From: Shimia aestuarii
GTDB taxonomy: Bacteria; Pseudomonadota; Alphaproteobacteria; Rhodobacterales; Rhodobacteraceae
Direction of reading: 5' to 3'
Assembly (NCBI RefSeq): GCF_022814865.1
Contig: NZ_JAKVRD010000015.1
Coordinates: forward strand, 1 to 64,000
Length of the DNA: 64,000 nucleotides
Part shown: one piece after another, positions 26,056 to 35,511 of the stretch
Numbering within the stretch: position 1 is the stretch's first letter
Layout: every line of letters starts with the position of its first letter
The notes under the pieces: model-generated
Seen by the model: the letters and a program-made list of their open reading frames with translations, nothing else
The model's database searches: none
What the model was told of the DNA's origin: nothing
Translations under genes and position numbers: made by a program

Positions 26056-26863
26056 TGGCCAGCTCCCGCGAGCGATCTGCTGCTGCTGCGACGGTCTTGC
26101 GGATCAATGGCGGCAGGCCGGTTTCGGCGTTCATCAACACCTCAAGACCAGCTTGTGTCGTGCCGTTAGGGCTCGTCACGTTGACGCGCAGTTGCGCGGG
26201 CGTCTCATCCGCGGCCTCGGCCAGCGCCCCTGCCCCGGCCACGGTCGCCTTGGCGAGCGCCATGGCAAGATCGGGCGCGAGACCTTGCGCTTCGCCCGCT
26301 GCAGCCATGCATTCGATCATATGGAAAACGTAGGCAGGGCCAGAGCCGCTCACGCCGGTGACCGCATCCATTTGGTTTTCGCTCTCGAGGCGAACGACCT
26401 GTCCCACGGCCTTGAGCAAGCTTTCGGCAAGATCGAGCATATCGGCACTAGCGCGGGCGTTGCCGATGATCGCGGTGATGCCCCGCCCGACGGCTGCGGG
26501 CGTGTTCGGCATGGCGCGGATGATCGGAGTGTCGCTTCCGAGCATGTCTTCGTAGGTGGCGCAACCGATCCCAGCCGCAACCGAAATGAAGAGCGTTTCG
26601 CCATTGCCCATCGGTTCGAGCACCGGAAGCGCCTCGGCCATGACCTGCGGTTTGACCGCGACAAGGACGATGGCGGGTTTCGCGGGCAGCGTTTCATTGA
26701 CGTTCACGCCAGAACCTTTGACCCAATCGCTCGGGAACGGATCCTGCACCCAGACAGAGTTTGCAGGAAGTCCGCCCGCGAGCCAGCCCTCGAGCATGGC
26801 CGATCCCATTTTGCCACATCCGAGCAGAACCAAACCCCGCTCGGCGACATGTTTCATATCCAT
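26048..26863 (-). CDS. proC: Pyrroline-5-carboxylate reductase
   Basis: A 271-residue enzyme for the last step of proline synthesis, reducing pyrroline-5-carboxylate with NAD(P)H. The Rossmann motif is LVLLGCGKMGSAM (about 10-22), and the dimer signature VTGVSGSGPAYVFHMIE lies near 160-176. The ATG at 26863 has GGGGGA just upstream; a second ATG two codons later is possible, while the longer upstream frame has no such site. It is the first gene of the proC-csaA-dehydrogenase operon. Confidence 0.94.
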   Translation of the reverse strand: MDMKHVAERGLVLLGCGKMGSAMLEGWLAGGLPANSVWVQDPFPSDWVKGSGVNVNETLPAKPAIVLVAVKPQVMAEALPVLEPMGNGETLFISVAAGIGCATYEDMLGSDTPIIRAMPNTPAAVGRGITAIIGNARASADMLDLAESLLKAVGQVVRLESENQMDAVTGVSGSGPAYVFHMIECMAAAGEAQGLAPDLAMALAKATVAGAGALAEAADETPAQLRVNVTSPNGTTQAGLEVLMNAETGLPPLIRKTVAAAADRSRELANG

Positions 26864-26895
26864 GATGTCCCCCTGTTCGTATTTGGGGGGAAGTG

Positions 26896-27396
26896 TTACG
26901 CGCGACCGTAAGCCTCTGCAATGGCGACCTGCATCGCGTCCTCGACCTTGCGGTCGCCCCACACGACAAGCTGAAACGCGGGGTAGAAGCGTTCGGCGCT
27001 CAGGACGGCGGCACGGATCATCGTATCAACCTGATCGGGGCTCGCCATCTGGCCGCCCGCAAGGACGAGGCCGTAGCGATAGATCATCAGCTTTTGCTCG
27101 GCCCAGAAGGTAAACGCCCCGGCCCAGCATTCGTCGTTGACCGCGTTGAGCGCCGCGTGTAGTGCGCTCAGCTTCTCTTCGGGCGGCTCCATCTCAAAGG
27201 AACACACGAGGCGAAGCGTTTCATCATAGTGGGACCAGGCAAGGGTGATCGAGTAGGTGCGCCACTGTCCTTCAACAGCCATCGCGATCTGATCGTCCCC
27301 GAGTCTGTCAAAGCTCCAGTCGTGGTGCTCTGCGATATGCTCGACGATGTCGATCGGGTGAATATCTTCTTCGAAGAACTGCTCAGACAATGCCAT
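26896..27396 (-). CDS. YbjN domain protein
   Basis: A 166-residue soluble protein of the YbjN family (type III secretion chaperone-like fold). Visible family parts: the acidic N-terminus with PIDIVEHIAEHHDWSFDR, a beta-rich middle (YSITLAWSHYDETLRLVCSF) and FWAEQKLMIYRYGLVL. Members affect motility and stress traits in some bacteria but have no assigned activity. GAGG precedes the ATG. Its upstream region carries two DnaA-box-like sites. Confidence 0.85.
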   Translation of the reverse strand: MALSEQFFEEDIHPIDIVEHIAEHHDWSFDRLGDDQIAMAVEGQWRTYSITLAWSHYDETLRLVCSFEMEPPEEKLSALHAALNAVNDECWAGAFTFWAEQKLMIYRYGLVLAGGQMASPDQVDTMIRAAVLSAERFYPAFQLVVWGDRKVEDAMQVAIAEAYGRA

Positions 27397-27537
27397 GGCG
27401 CCACCTCTTTCTCTCTTGCGCCGGGGGAATGGCAGCGCCCCTAGCGCTTGGTGCCTGCTCTAGGGACAGCGGGATTTTCCGCCTCCCTTACTAGATATGG
27501 TGGCGGTAGAGAGGGTCTGCTGTAAAGCAAAATATTT

Positions 27538-27565
27538 GTGGATAACGCAATAAGTTGTGGATTAA
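27538..27565 (-). promoter_or_regulatory. Pair of DnaA-box-like sites in an AT-rich patch
   Basis: On the minus strand TTATCCACA (27538-27546) matches the classical DnaA box exactly, and TAATCCACA (27557-27565) differs in one base; their starts are 19 bp apart. The surrounding 48 nt are clearly AT-rich in a GC-rich region. They lie 142-169 nt upstream of the ybjN-type start. The rest of the 277-nt gap shows nothing else I can name. Confidence 0.5.
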
Positions 27566-27673
27566 TCGCACCGAGGCACAAGAAACTGTCACATACCACA
27601 GAGAGCGCCGGGCGCGTTTCCCTTGTTGGAAAACCCGCAGAACGCGCAACCTATGGCGCTATCGAAAGACGAT

Positions 27674-28891
27674 CTAGCCGGCGCTTCTGGCGGTAATGCG
27701 GGCCCCGTCCACGAGCGTCGCCGATGGGTAGAGAACAACCTCTGCTCCCACGTCGAGCCCGTCGAGAATCTGCGCGGAAAACCCGTTGTTGCGTCCGATT
27801 TCGATGGGTGTCAGGACCGCATGTCCCTCGCGGATGACGAAGACGGCCCAGCCGTCATCATGACGAAACAAGGCACTTGAAGGGGCGATGAGCGTGTCCT
27901 CATCCTGCCAGACGATGATGCGGGCTTCGACGCGGAACCCATGGCCTAGCCCGCCACGCTGTTCCGGTGGATCGGTGAAGCGGATCACAGAGTTGACCCG
28001 TTGTTCTTCGACGCCGAGCGCGGAGAACTTGGTAAATCCGAAGGGGTCAATCCGTTCCACCATACCATTCAACACGCCGTCGCCGCCCCAATTGTCGATC
28101 TCGACAGGATCGCCGATTGCGACACGCACGGCATCGCTGCTCAGCAACTCGACCACAACTTCGAGATCATTCGCGGTATCGCCGATCTCGAGCACCGGCG
28201 TACCGGCCGGAAGGATGGTTTCGCTTTCTTGGATCACCCGCAGCACCACACCAGTGATCGGAGATGGCAGGTCAATGGCCTCGCTGGCGCTTCTGGCTTG
28301 GCCGATATTGTCAAAGGAGATCAAATTGGCTTCGGCGTTGTTGAGGTCGGCGACCCGCATCGAGATGGCCGCGCGGGCGGTATCGACCACGGCCTGCGCC
28401 GTCCGCATCGCGCTTTCCGACCGTTCCATCGCAGCCTGTGAGATATTGCCTTGCGCAAAGAGCTTGCGGGCACGTTCAAGGGCGGTTTGGGCGAGGTCGC
28501 GATCTGAAAGGGCCTTGTTCAGGTCAGCCTCGGCAACGCGCAACGCGGCCTTGGCCGAGTCGATAGCGGCTCCGGCCTGTTCCCGCGTCCGGATATCGAG
28601 CGCGGCAGGGTTGGTGGGCAACATGCGTGCGACGATGGTTTCGCCCTGCGTCACACGATCGCCGGGCTGAAGGTCCACGCGCAAGAGATGGCCCGCGATG
28701 GGTGTCGAGACCACATAGGGGTCGCGCACCTGTGTGCGGGCCTCTTCATCCACGGTCAGCCGCATGGCACCGCGTTTGACCGTGCCGAGGTCGACCTCGG
28801 TCGGTTGTGGCCAGAAGGCTGCGGCAAGCGCCGCCGCGACCAGCCCGACAACCCCGATCATGAGCACATTTCTCGATTTCCGCGTCGCCAT
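27674..28891 (-). CDS. HlyD/MacA-type periplasmic adaptor of an ABC exporter
   Basis: A 405-residue membrane fusion protein. One N-terminal membrane anchor (about 9-27) is followed by a barrel-sandwich (lipoyl) half, a long alpha-helical hairpin (about 95-195, Ala/Glu/Arg rich), the second lipoyl half (ITGVVLRVIQ) and beta-barrel domains. Such adaptors link an inner-membrane pump to an outer-membrane TolC-type channel. It is the last gene of an ATPase-permease-adaptor operon, 7 nt after the permease. No outer-membrane component is nearby. Confidence 0.9.
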   Translation of the reverse strand: MATRKSRNVLMIGVVGLVAAALAAAFWPQPTEVDLGTVKRGAMRLTVDEEARTQVRDPYVVSTPIAGHLLRVDLQPGDRVTQGETIVARMLPTNPAALDIRTREQAGAAIDSAKAALRVAEADLNKALSDRDLAQTALERARKLFAQGNISQAAMERSESAMRTAQAVVDTARAAISMRVADLNNAEANLISFDNIGQARSASEAIDLPSPITGVVLRVIQESETILPAGTPVLEIGDTANDLEVVVELLSSDAVRVAIGDPVEIDNWGGDGVLNGMVERIDPFGFTKFSALGVEEQRVNSVIRFTDPPEQRGGLGHGFRVEARIIVWQDEDTLIAPSSALFRHDDGWAVFVIREGHAVLTPIEIGRNNGFSAQILDGLDVGAEVVLYPSATLVDGARITARSAG

Positions 28892-28898
28892 TTTCGCC

Positions 28899-31262
28899 TC
28901 ACTCTCTTGTCTTCAGGGTCTCCACGAGGTCGACCTTGTCAATATCCCGTCGCACCAAAGCCCCCGACACAACCGTCGCCAGAAGCACGGCCACCCCCGC
29001 CGCACCGAAGGCATCTGGGCGGAATCCCGTCGGGATCTGGTAGAGGTCGGTGCTAAATCCGGCAGCGATCAGGAAAGACAGGTAGTAGCCGATCCCAACA
29101 CCAAGCGGCACTGCCAATAGCACCACCACGACCAACTCACCGAGCAGCACATAAGAGGTTTCGCCGCGCGTGAACCCCATGACCCGTAAGCTCGCCAGAT
29201 CGCGGGATTGCTCGCCAAACGCGATGCGGGCGGCGTTATAGACAATGCCGAATGTGATGATCCCAGCAATCGCCGCCATCACATAGCGCATTGCGCCCGC
29301 GCCCGTATCCATGAGCTTTTGCATCGCGGCGCGGGCGTCTTCGCGCTGTGTCACGCCAGCGACTGTCGGCATATCCTTCAGCGCGGCATAGAGCGCATCC
29401 ATCTTCGACGCGTCCACCCGCAAGTAGACCGCCGAAACGCGCCCGACTTCACCAAGCGCGGCATTGAGACCTTCGAACCGCATATAGGCGGGGGCACCAA
29501 GCAGCGTCTCGGCCACCTCCGCGACCTGCACATCTATCGTCGGGCGGCGACCGTTGAGCACCTCGACACGCAACGTTTCGCCGGGTCCAATATCGAGCGT
29601 GTCGGCAAGCGCGCGAGCGAGCACGATGCCCTTGGTCGGCATGGTAATATCGCTCATGTCCTTGCGCACGGCGCGGTTCAGGCGCGCCTCTTCGACAAGC
29701 CCTGTGACCGAGCCGCGATAGCTCTGCCGTCCGTTGCGCATCACGGCAGAGACGCTGCGCACGGGCTCTACCTCGAGGACGCCAGGTAGATGCGCCATAT
29801 TGAACGCCGTCTTGGCGGGCATGGGTTCGAAAAAGGTCACGGCAACATCGGAACGGTCGATCACCCCGAAGGTCAGATCGAGCGTGTCATCAAAGCCCGA
29901 CATGAGCGACATCTGCGCCGAAGAGAGACCCATGCCGACGGCGATCCCGAGCACCGCACCGCCGATCCGCCCCGGATTGCGCAGGATGCGGCGCAGAACC
30001 ATACGGGTCGGTTGATCGAGCCAGCGGCGCAAACGGTTGTTGAGTGCGCCCGTGCGCGAAAAGTCCATTGGCGCAGGCGGGCGCATGGCGACGGCGGGCG
30101 TCAGACGGAAGACCCCGCGCAGCACAAGAATGCCCCCGGCAGAGGCGGCAAAAACCGAGGTGATGATGCCTGTGACAAAGGACGAGGGCTCGACCCGGAA
30201 CACGAGGAAGGGGAAATGATAGACCGATTGATAGACCCCCGCCATAAGTCGCCCCCCCCAAAGCCCAAGCGCGCAGCCCAGCGCCGCGCCGATCACAGCG
30301 ATGATGATCACCAGCTTGAAGTAATGCAGTGCCACTTCGAAGTCGGTGTAGCCGAACGCCTTAATAAGACCGATCTGTTCGCGCTCGGCCTGCACCAGGC
30401 GGGTGATGACGATGTAAAGAAGGAAAGCCGCCACCCCAAGGAAGATCGGCGGCACGACAACGGATGTTGCCGAGAGCCCGGCGATCTCTTCAGAGATGAA
30501 ACGGTCCGACATGCTATCCTTGCGCAGGTAGGCCCCCTGTCCGCCATAGCGATCCAGAAGCCGATCGACCTTGGCCAGAACGTCATTGGCATTCGCCTCG
30601 CGCTCAAGCGCAATCAGAACCTCATTCACCGCGCCTTGCACGTCGAAGGCAGCAGCAAGCGCCTCCTCATGCATCCAAAGTACGGCGAAGCGGGCATCGT
30701 CAGGCACGAACTCGCCCGGCGCCGTGGTAAAGAGGAACTCCGGAGAAGCGGCAAAGCCGACGATCTGAAAGTCGCGGCGGCTACCTTGCATGGTCGCGGT
30801 CAAGTGATCGCCGAGCGCGAGGTCATGCGCGGTTGCGAAACTCTCTAGGACCACCACCTCGTCCATATGGCCGGGAGCGAGGAGACGCCCATCCTTGAGG
30901 TACAGATTGTTGAGGCGCGGCACCATGGAGCGCGGCAAAGACAGAGCGGCAGCCCGCACCGGAAGCGCCTGCCCCGGCATGTCGAGAAGCGCGGCGCCCC
31001 GAATACGGCCTTCTGCGGCGGCGACTCCGGCGATATCGGCGACACGCTCGACCATCGGGGTGGGGGCGCGGGTCACTGGCGCAAAAATCTCGGCGAGGCG
31101 GTAGCTCTCGTAATACTGAATCCGTGTTTCGCGCAGCGATTGCAGCATTCCCGACATCATCACCAGAAGGCTGACCCCGACGGCGACGACGAGGGCAATG
31201 GCTCCCGCCTGCCCCCGGATCCGCCAGAGATCGCGCATCAGCTTATGATCGAGCGCCCGCAT
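28899..31262 (-). CDS. ABC exporter permease, FtsX/MacB type (double FtsX domain)
   Basis: A 787-residue membrane protein. The layout is membrane helix (about 19-40), a large periplasmic domain, a first three-helix FtsX block (about 260-390), a further helix near 430, a second periplasmic domain, and a last three-helix FtsX block (about 660-780). Such duplicated permeases belong to LolCDE/MacB-like type VII exporters. The substrate is unknown. The ATG at 31262 has TAGGA upstream and lies 4 nt after the ATPase stop. Confidence 0.9.
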   Translation of the reverse strand: MRALDHKLMRDLWRIRGQAGAIALVVAVGVSLLVMMSGMLQSLRETRIQYYESYRLAEIFAPVTRAPTPMVERVADIAGVAAAEGRIRGAALLDMPGQALPVRAAALSLPRSMVPRLNNLYLKDGRLLAPGHMDEVVVLESFATAHDLALGDHLTATMQGSRRDFQIVGFAASPEFLFTTAPGEFVPDDARFAVLWMHEEALAAAFDVQGAVNEVLIALEREANANDVLAKVDRLLDRYGGQGAYLRKDSMSDRFISEEIAGLSATSVVVPPIFLGVAAFLLYIVITRLVQAEREQIGLIKAFGYTDFEVALHYFKLVIIIAVIGAALGCALGLWGGRLMAGVYQSVYHFPFLVFRVEPSSFVTGIITSVFAASAGGILVLRGVFRLTPAVAMRPPAPMDFSRTGALNNRLRRWLDQPTRMVLRRILRNPGRIGGAVLGIAVGMGLSSAQMSLMSGFDDTLDLTFGVIDRSDVAVTFFEPMPAKTAFNMAHLPGVLEVEPVRSVSAVMRNGRQSYRGSVTGLVEEARLNRAVRKDMSDITMPTKGIVLARALADTLDIGPGETLRVEVLNGRRPTIDVQVAEVAETLLGAPAYMRFEGLNAALGEVGRVSAVYLRVDASKMDALYAALKDMPTVAGVTQREDARAAMQKLMDTGAGAMRYVMAAIAGIITFGIVYNAARIAFGEQSRDLASLRVMGFTRGETSYVLLGELVVVVLLAVPLGVGIGYYLSFLIAAGFSTDLYQIPTGFRPDAFGAAGVAVLLATVVSGALVRRDIDKVDLVETLKTRE

Positions 31263-31266
31263 TGTC

Positions 31267-31977
31267 CTACCATTCGATCTCGTCAGGGCTGAGGCGGGTT
31301 TCGTTCTGCACCACGTCGCGAATAGCACCATCCGCGAAATGGATGACGCGATGCGCCATGCGGGCGGTCTCGGCAGCGTGGGTCACGATCAGGACGGTCG
31401 CGCCAAGACGTGCATTCACATCGTTCAGCACATGCAGCACCGCACGCCCGGTGGTCGAATCGAGCGCCCCCGTGGGCTCGTCACAGAAAAGCACGGTCGG
31501 GTTCTTGGCCACGGCACGGGCTATGGCGACACGCTGTTGTTCGCCGCCTGACATCTGGGCCGGGAAATGATCCATGCGATCGCCGAGGCCGACGAGCGTC
31601 AGCGCCTCTTCGACGCCGAGCGGATCCTTGGCGATTTCCGTCACAAGCTCGACGTTCTCTCGCGCCGTTAGCGACGGCATGAGGTTATAGAATTGAAACA
31701 CGAACCCGACGTGATCGCGCCGATAGCGCGTCAGCGCGCGGTCGTTCATATCGCTTAGGTTTTCTGTCTCGAAATAGGCGTCACCGCTTGTCGCACGATC
31801 AAGCCCACCGAGAATATTGAGAAGCGTGGATTTGCCAGAGCCGGACGGCCCGAGGAGCACGACAATCTCGCCGCGCGGAATCTCAAGATCGACACCGCGC
31901 AGGGCATGCACGGCGGCCGCGCCCTCACCATAGGTCTTGGTGAGGTCTTCCGTCCTGAATGTAATGTCCCGACTCAT
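31267..31977 (-). CDS. ABC exporter ATP-binding protein (LolD/MacB type)
   Basis: A 236-residue ATPase. Walker [10 protein letters not shown] is at 43-51, the signature [14 protein letters not shown] near 145, Walker [12 protein letters not shown] near 168, and the switch His in VTHAAETA near 203. It is the first gene of the three-gene exporter operon. The ATG at 31977 begins [17 protein letters not shown], as expected for the family; the longer upstream frame has no domain. Confidence 0.92.
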   Translation of the reverse strand: MSRDITFRTEDLTKTYGEGAAAVHALRGVDLEIPRGEIVVLLGPSGSGKSTLLNILGGLDRATSGDAYFETENLSDMNDRALTRYRRDHVGFVFQFYNLMPSLTARENVELVTEIAKDPLGVEEALTLVGLGDRMDHFPAQMSGGEQQRVAIARAVAKNPTVLFCDEPTGALDSTTGRAVLHVLNDVNARLGATVLIVTHAAETARMAHRVIHFADGAIRDVVQNETRLSPDEIEW

Positions 31978-32056
31978 ATCAGGTCCAAGGCTACCCGGCC
32001 CAGCGTGCCCGGCAAGAACAATCGATGCCCGCGGCGTCATGACAGGCATACCGTAA

Positions 32057-32082
32057 AGAAAAAGGGCGCTCGCGGCGCCCTT
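32057..32082 (-). terminator. Terminator of the ubiK-type gene
   Basis: Read on the minus strand, GGGCGCC and a matching GGCGCCC-like arm (stem 32064-32080) are followed by TTTTTCTTT. It separates this gene from the exporter operon downstream. Confidence 0.8.
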
Positions 32083-32088
32083 CAAATC

Positions 32089-32328
32089 TTACTTCTTTTC
32101 CAGCGCATCGAGGCGTGCCTTCAGGGCCTCGTTTTCCTCTCGGGCCTTCTGGGCCATGGCGCGCACGGCATCGAATTCCTCGCGGGTGACGAAATCGCGG
32201 TCCGCGAGCCAACGATCCATCATCGACTTCATCGCGGTTTCGGCTTCGTCCTTGGCCCCTTGCGCCACGCCCATGGCGTTGGTCATCAATTGGGAAATAT
32301 CGTCCATGATCTTGTTGCGGGTCTGCAT
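32089..32328 (-). CDS. UbiK-type accessory factor (BMFP domain)
   Basis: A 79-residue helical protein of the BMFP/UbiK family. The N-terminal part (QTRNKIMDDISQLMTNAMG) is amphipathic; the C-terminal half is a trimeric coiled coil with the typical FVTREEFDAVRAMAQKAREEN stretch. UbiK assists ubiquinone synthesis under oxygen and can bind lipids. The ATG at 32328 has GGAGA just upstream; a TTG at 32343 adds five residues. It stands alone, divergent from lgt. Confidence 0.85.
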   Translation of the reverse strand: MQTRNKIMDDISQLMTNAMGVAQGAKDEAETAMKSMMDRWLADRDFVTREEFDAVRAMAQKAREENEALKARLDALEKK

Positions 32329-32406
32329 GATCGTCTCCGGCAATTGCGTTGGCCCCTATATGGGGGCAGATGCGGCGCGGCACAAGGTTGACTTCCTCTG
32401 CGAGCC

Positions 32407-33318
32407 ATGGACAAAACTTCGCCTATGCGCGCCATGATCCCCTTTCCCGATATCTCCTCCGAAATTTTCGCGTTCAGCCTGTTTGGCGTTGAGATCGCGC
32501 TCCGCTGGTATGCGATGGCTTATATCGTCGGCATCCTGCTTGGCTGGCGGCTTGTCGTTGCTGCCTTGAAGCGCCCGGCCCTTTGGGGGGACAAGGGTGC
32601 GCCGATGGATGCACGGCAATGCGAAGACCTGCTAACATGGGTCATCCTTGGCGTGATCCTAGGTGGGCGGCTTGGCTATGTCCTATTCTACAAGCCTGCC
32701 TATTACCTCGTGAACCCCGCGGAAATCCTTGTCATTTGGCAAGGGGGCATGTCGTTCCATGGCGGATTCCTTGGTGTCGTGATCGCGGCCTGGGCCTGGT
32801 CGGCGCGCCATAAGGTATCACGCCTGTCGCTGGCCGACGCGATGTCTCTCGGGGTCGCGCCGGGGCTTCTCCTCGGCCGGATTGCCAATTTCATCAATGC
32901 CGAGCTTTGGGGGCGACCAACCGACCTGCCTTGGGGCGTCGCCTTTCCCGGCTATTACGCCCAGGAATGCGGCCAAGCCGTGGGCGAGATCTGCGCGCGC
33001 CATCCATCGCAGCTCTACGAGGCGCTGCTTGAAGGGCTAATCCTCGGAGCGCTGCTCATCACCCTCGCCTTCCGGCGCGGGGCGCTCAAGACGCCGGGCC
33101 TCATCGCGGGGGTGTTCTTTGCGGGCTATGGCCTTGCGCGGTTCCTTGTCGAGTTCGTGCGCCAGCCCGATCCGCAGTTCATTTCCGAAGGCAACCCGCT
33201 TGGCCTCGCGCTCGAAATGGGAGGCTACGGGCTGACGATGGGGCAAATTCTGTCGCTGCCGATGATCCTTTTTGGGCTCTGGCTCATTCAACGCGCGCGC
33301 CGTGTCCGCCATGTCTGA
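32407..33318 (+). CDS. lgt: Prolipoprotein diacylglyceryl transferase
   Basis: A 303-residue seven-helix membrane enzyme that attaches diacylglycerol to the lipobox cysteine of preprolipoproteins. The Lgt signature [17 protein letters not shown] lies near 158-174, and [10 protein letters not shown] near 115. The tad-locus lipoproteins in this window are among its expected substrates. The start is uncertain: ATG 32407 is used, but 32425 is possible, and neither has a clear ribosome site. It overlaps the midA-type gene by 8 nt. Confidence 0.95.
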   Translation: MDKTSPMRAMIPFPDISSEIFAFSLFGVEIALRWYAMAYIVGILLGWRLVVAALKRPALWGDKGAPMDARQCEDLLTWVILGVILGGRLGYVLFYKPAYYLVNPAEILVIWQGGMSFHGGFLGVVIAAWAWSARHKVSRLSLADAMSLGVAPGLLLGRIANFINAELWGRPTDLPWGVAFPGYYAQECGQAVGEICARHPSQLYEALLEGLILGALLITLAFRRGALKTPGLIAGVFFAGYGLARFLVEFVRQPDPQFISEGNPLGLALEMGGYGLTMGQILSLPMILFGLWLIQRARRVRHV

Positions 33319-34372
33319 TCTCGAAGCCCATCTCGCGGCGCGGATTCGGGCGGGCGGGCCGCTGCGCGTCTCGGAATTCATGGCCGAGGCGCTATTAAAT
33401 CCGACGCATGGCTATTACACGACGCGCGATCCCCTTGGCGCCGCTGGCGACTTCACCACTGCGCCGGAAATCTCGCAGATGTTCGGCGAGATGATCGGCC
33501 TCTGCCTCGCGCAAAGCTGGCTCGACCAAGGACGTCCGGAGCGGTTTGCTCTGGCCGAGCTTGGACCCGGTCGCGGTACACTCATGGCCGATATCCTACG
33601 CGCGACCCGCGCTGCGCCGGGATTCACGGAAGCGGCCACGCTCCACCTTGTCGAGGCCTCTCCGCCCCTGCGCGCGGCACAACGCGCCACGCTCGGGGAG
33701 GAGGTCACATGGCATGACAGCATCGACACCCTTCCCGAGGACAGAGCGCTTTTCCTCGTTGCGAACGAGTTTTTTGATGCGCTACCGATCCGGCAATTCC
33801 TGCGCAGTGGACCGGGGTGGCGTGAGCGTCTGGTCGGCCTGGAGGATGAAAGCCTGCGGTTCGGTCTTGGCGATCTTCTGGCGCAGCCCGCGCTGCACCA
33901 CCGTCTCGCGGATACGCAAGAGGGCGATCTTGTGGAAATCTGCCCGCAAGCAGCGCCGATCATGGCCGCCATAGGGACACGAATCGAAGCACATGGCGGC
34001 GTGGGGATCGTAATCGACTATGGCGACTGGCGCTCTCTCGGCGACACGCTACAGGCGATGCGCGCGCATGAAAAAGTCGCTCCACTTGAGGCGCCCGGTA
34101 CGGCGGACCTTACGGCGCATGTGGATTTCGAGGCGCTCGCCAACGCCACGCCCTCGGCCCATAGCCGACTGACGCCGCAGGGCGTTTTCCTTGAACGGCT
34201 CGGGATCACGGCCCGCGCCCAAGCGCTCGCCAAGGGACTCAGCGGGGCGGCGCTTGAAAGCCATATCGCCGCACATCGCCGCTTGACGCACCCGGAGGAA
34301 ATGGGAAACCTGTTCAAAACGCTGGCGGTCTATCCGACAGACGCAACCCCGCCCCCCGGATTCGAGGCCTGA
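33311..34372 (+). CDS. MidA-family class I SAM-dependent methyltransferase
   Basis: A 353-residue protein of the NDUFAF7/MidA family, which in mitochondria methylates an arginine of respiratory complex I. Typical parts: [40 protein letters not shown] (about 22-60), the SAM-binding [14 protein letters not shown] (about 80-93) and [15 protein letters not shown] near 150. The bacterial target is not established. It overlaps lgt by 8 nt and pgeF by one base, so the three are one operon. Confidence 0.9.
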   Translation: MSDLEAHLAARIRAGGPLRVSEFMAEALLNPTHGYYTTRDPLGAAGDFTTAPEISQMFGEMIGLCLAQSWLDQGRPERFALAELGPGRGTLMADILRATRAAPGFTEAATLHLVEASPPLRAAQRATLGEEVTWHDSIDTLPEDRALFLVANEFFDALPIRQFLRSGPGWRERLVGLEDESLRFGLGDLLAQPALHHRLADTQEGDLVEICPQAAPIMAAIGTRIEAHGGVGIVIDYGDWRSLGDTLQAMRAHEKVAPLEAPGTADLTAHVDFEALANATPSAHSRLTPQGVFLERLGITARAQALAKGLSGAALESHIAAHRRLTHPEEMGNLFKTLAVYPTDATPPPGFEA

Positions 34373-35127
34373 TGCTTGAAATCGTGACATCCGATCGCCT
34401 GACGCCTTTGCGGCATGGCTTTTTTACCCGCAAGGGCGGAGCCTCTTCGGGTGTGTTCTCGGGATTGAACTGTGGTGCCGGGTCGTCGGATCAATCTGAG
34501 ATCGTGCGTATCAATCGGGGCCGGGTTGCGGGCGCAATGGACGTCGCACCGGAGCACCTTGTTTCTGTGCACCAGACCCATTCCAGCGATGTCGTCACGG
34601 TTGACGGCCCGCTTCAAGATCCACGCCCAGAAGCAGACGCAATGGTCACCAAGACACCGGGTGTCGTTCTGGCCGTGTTGACCGCCGATTGTCAGCCAGT
34701 GCTTTTCGCAGACCACGAGGCGGGCGTTATCGGGGCCGCACATGCCGGATGGCGCGGCGCGCTTGGTGGCATCCTCGAGGCGACGCTTGATGCGATGGAG
34801 GCCCTTGGCGCCAAGCGGGACCAGACCGCCGCCGTGATCGGTCCGTCGATCAGCCAGCGCGCCTATCAGGTTGGTCCGGAGTTCATGGATGACTTCCTCC
34901 TAGAAGACGTTGAGAACAGCCGCTTCTTCGCAGGCGATGGCGGCGAGAAGATGCTCTTCGATCTTCAGGGCTATGGTCTACACCGGCTGCGGAAGGCAGG
35001 GGTCGGGACGGCGGAATGGACCCGCCACTGTACCTATTCGGATCCAGCGCGGTTCTTCTCTTATCGCCGCGCGACCCATGCCGGCGAGGCGGATTACGGG
35101 CGTCTCATCTCGACCATCCGTCTCTGA
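34372..35127 (+). CDS. pgeF: Peptidoglycan editing factor PgeF (laccase-domain protein, YfiH)
   Basis: A 251-residue member of the polyphenol-oxidase/laccase-domain family, now linked to removal of wrong residues from peptidoglycan precursors. Metal-site parts are visible: VHQTHSSDV near 62-70, VLTADCQPVLFAD near 100-112 and AAHAGWRGALGG near 122-133. Its ATG overlaps the preceding stop (TGATG), so translation is coupled. Confidence 0.9.
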   Translation: MLEIVTSDRLTPLRHGFFTRKGGASSGVFSGLNCGAGSSDQSEIVRINRGRVAGAMDVAPEHLVSVHQTHSSDVVTVDGPLQDPRPEADAMVTKTPGVVLAVLTADCQPVLFADHEAGVIGAAHAGWRGALGGILEATLDAMEALGAKRDQTAAVIGPSISQRAYQVGPEFMDDFLLEDVENSRFFAGDGGEKMLFDLQGYGLHRLRKAGVGTAEWTRHCTYSDPARFFSYRRATHAGEADYGRLISTIRL

Positions 35128-35221
35128 GCGCGGGACGACCCACCTGCCCCGAAAAGAACCGGGCATTTTCCTAAAATCAGACCGGTTCCGCCCCATCCCT
35201 GCCCCATTTCGGGACGACATT

Positions 35222-35266
35222 GGTTTCAATCAAGAAACCAAGAAACAATGCGGGCGAGACAGCCCG
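35222..35266 (+). promoter_or_regulatory. Two hairpins in the leader of the 47-residue gene
   Basis: GGTTTC-AATCAA-GAAACC (35222-35239) and CGGGC-GAGACA-GCCCG (35251-35266) lie just before the AAGGAG ribosome site. They may stabilise or control the small-protein transcript; no known riboswitch pattern was recognised. Confidence 0.4.
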
Positions 35267-35290
35267 GGTTCGGAACGAAGGAGAAAACAA

Positions 35291-35434
35291 ATGGCAGGCA
35301 AAACACGCTTTATCAAATCCATCACGGCAAGCGCGAAAACCGACGTTCCGGCCATGCCGTGGGCACGTGGCGCGCGCCGAGCGGCTTTCATTGCCAAGCG
35401 CACCGCAGGCGAGCTCGAAGTCAAAGCGGCTTAA
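35291..35434 (+). CDS. 47-residue basic small protein, function unknown
   Basis: A short, strongly basic protein (MAGKTRFIKS..., with WARGARRAAFIAKR near the middle) with no membrane helix and no cysteine. A strong AAGGAG site lies at a good distance from the ATG, the gene has its own leader and a strong terminator, and its composition is unlike a random frame, so I regard it as real. The basic nature suggests nucleic acid or ribosome binding, but nothing more can be said. I did not recognise a named family. Confidence 0.75.
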   Translation: MAGKTRFIKSITASAKTDVPAMPWARGARRAAFIAKRTAGELEVKAA

Positions 35435-35455
35435 GTCATACAGGCAGCACAACGA

Positions 35456-35491
35456 AAAAGGCCGCGTCCGGACGATCCGGGCGCGGCCTTT
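35456..35491 (+). terminator. Terminator after the 47-residue gene
   Basis: An imperfect stem built on GGCCGCG / CGCGGCC with an inner TCCGGA-type pairing is followed by TTTG. It begins about 22 nt after the stop and may also serve the convergent Lrp-type gene. Confidence 0.75.
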
Positions 35492-35511
35492 GCAATTCAG
35501 GGATCAGAAGA

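Noticed and set aside
27522-27569. Chromosomal replication origin at the DnaA boxes
   Set aside because: Only two boxes, no clear unwinding element and none of the usual origin neighbours (dnaA, dnaN, parAB, hemE, gidA); kept only as a DnaA-site finding.
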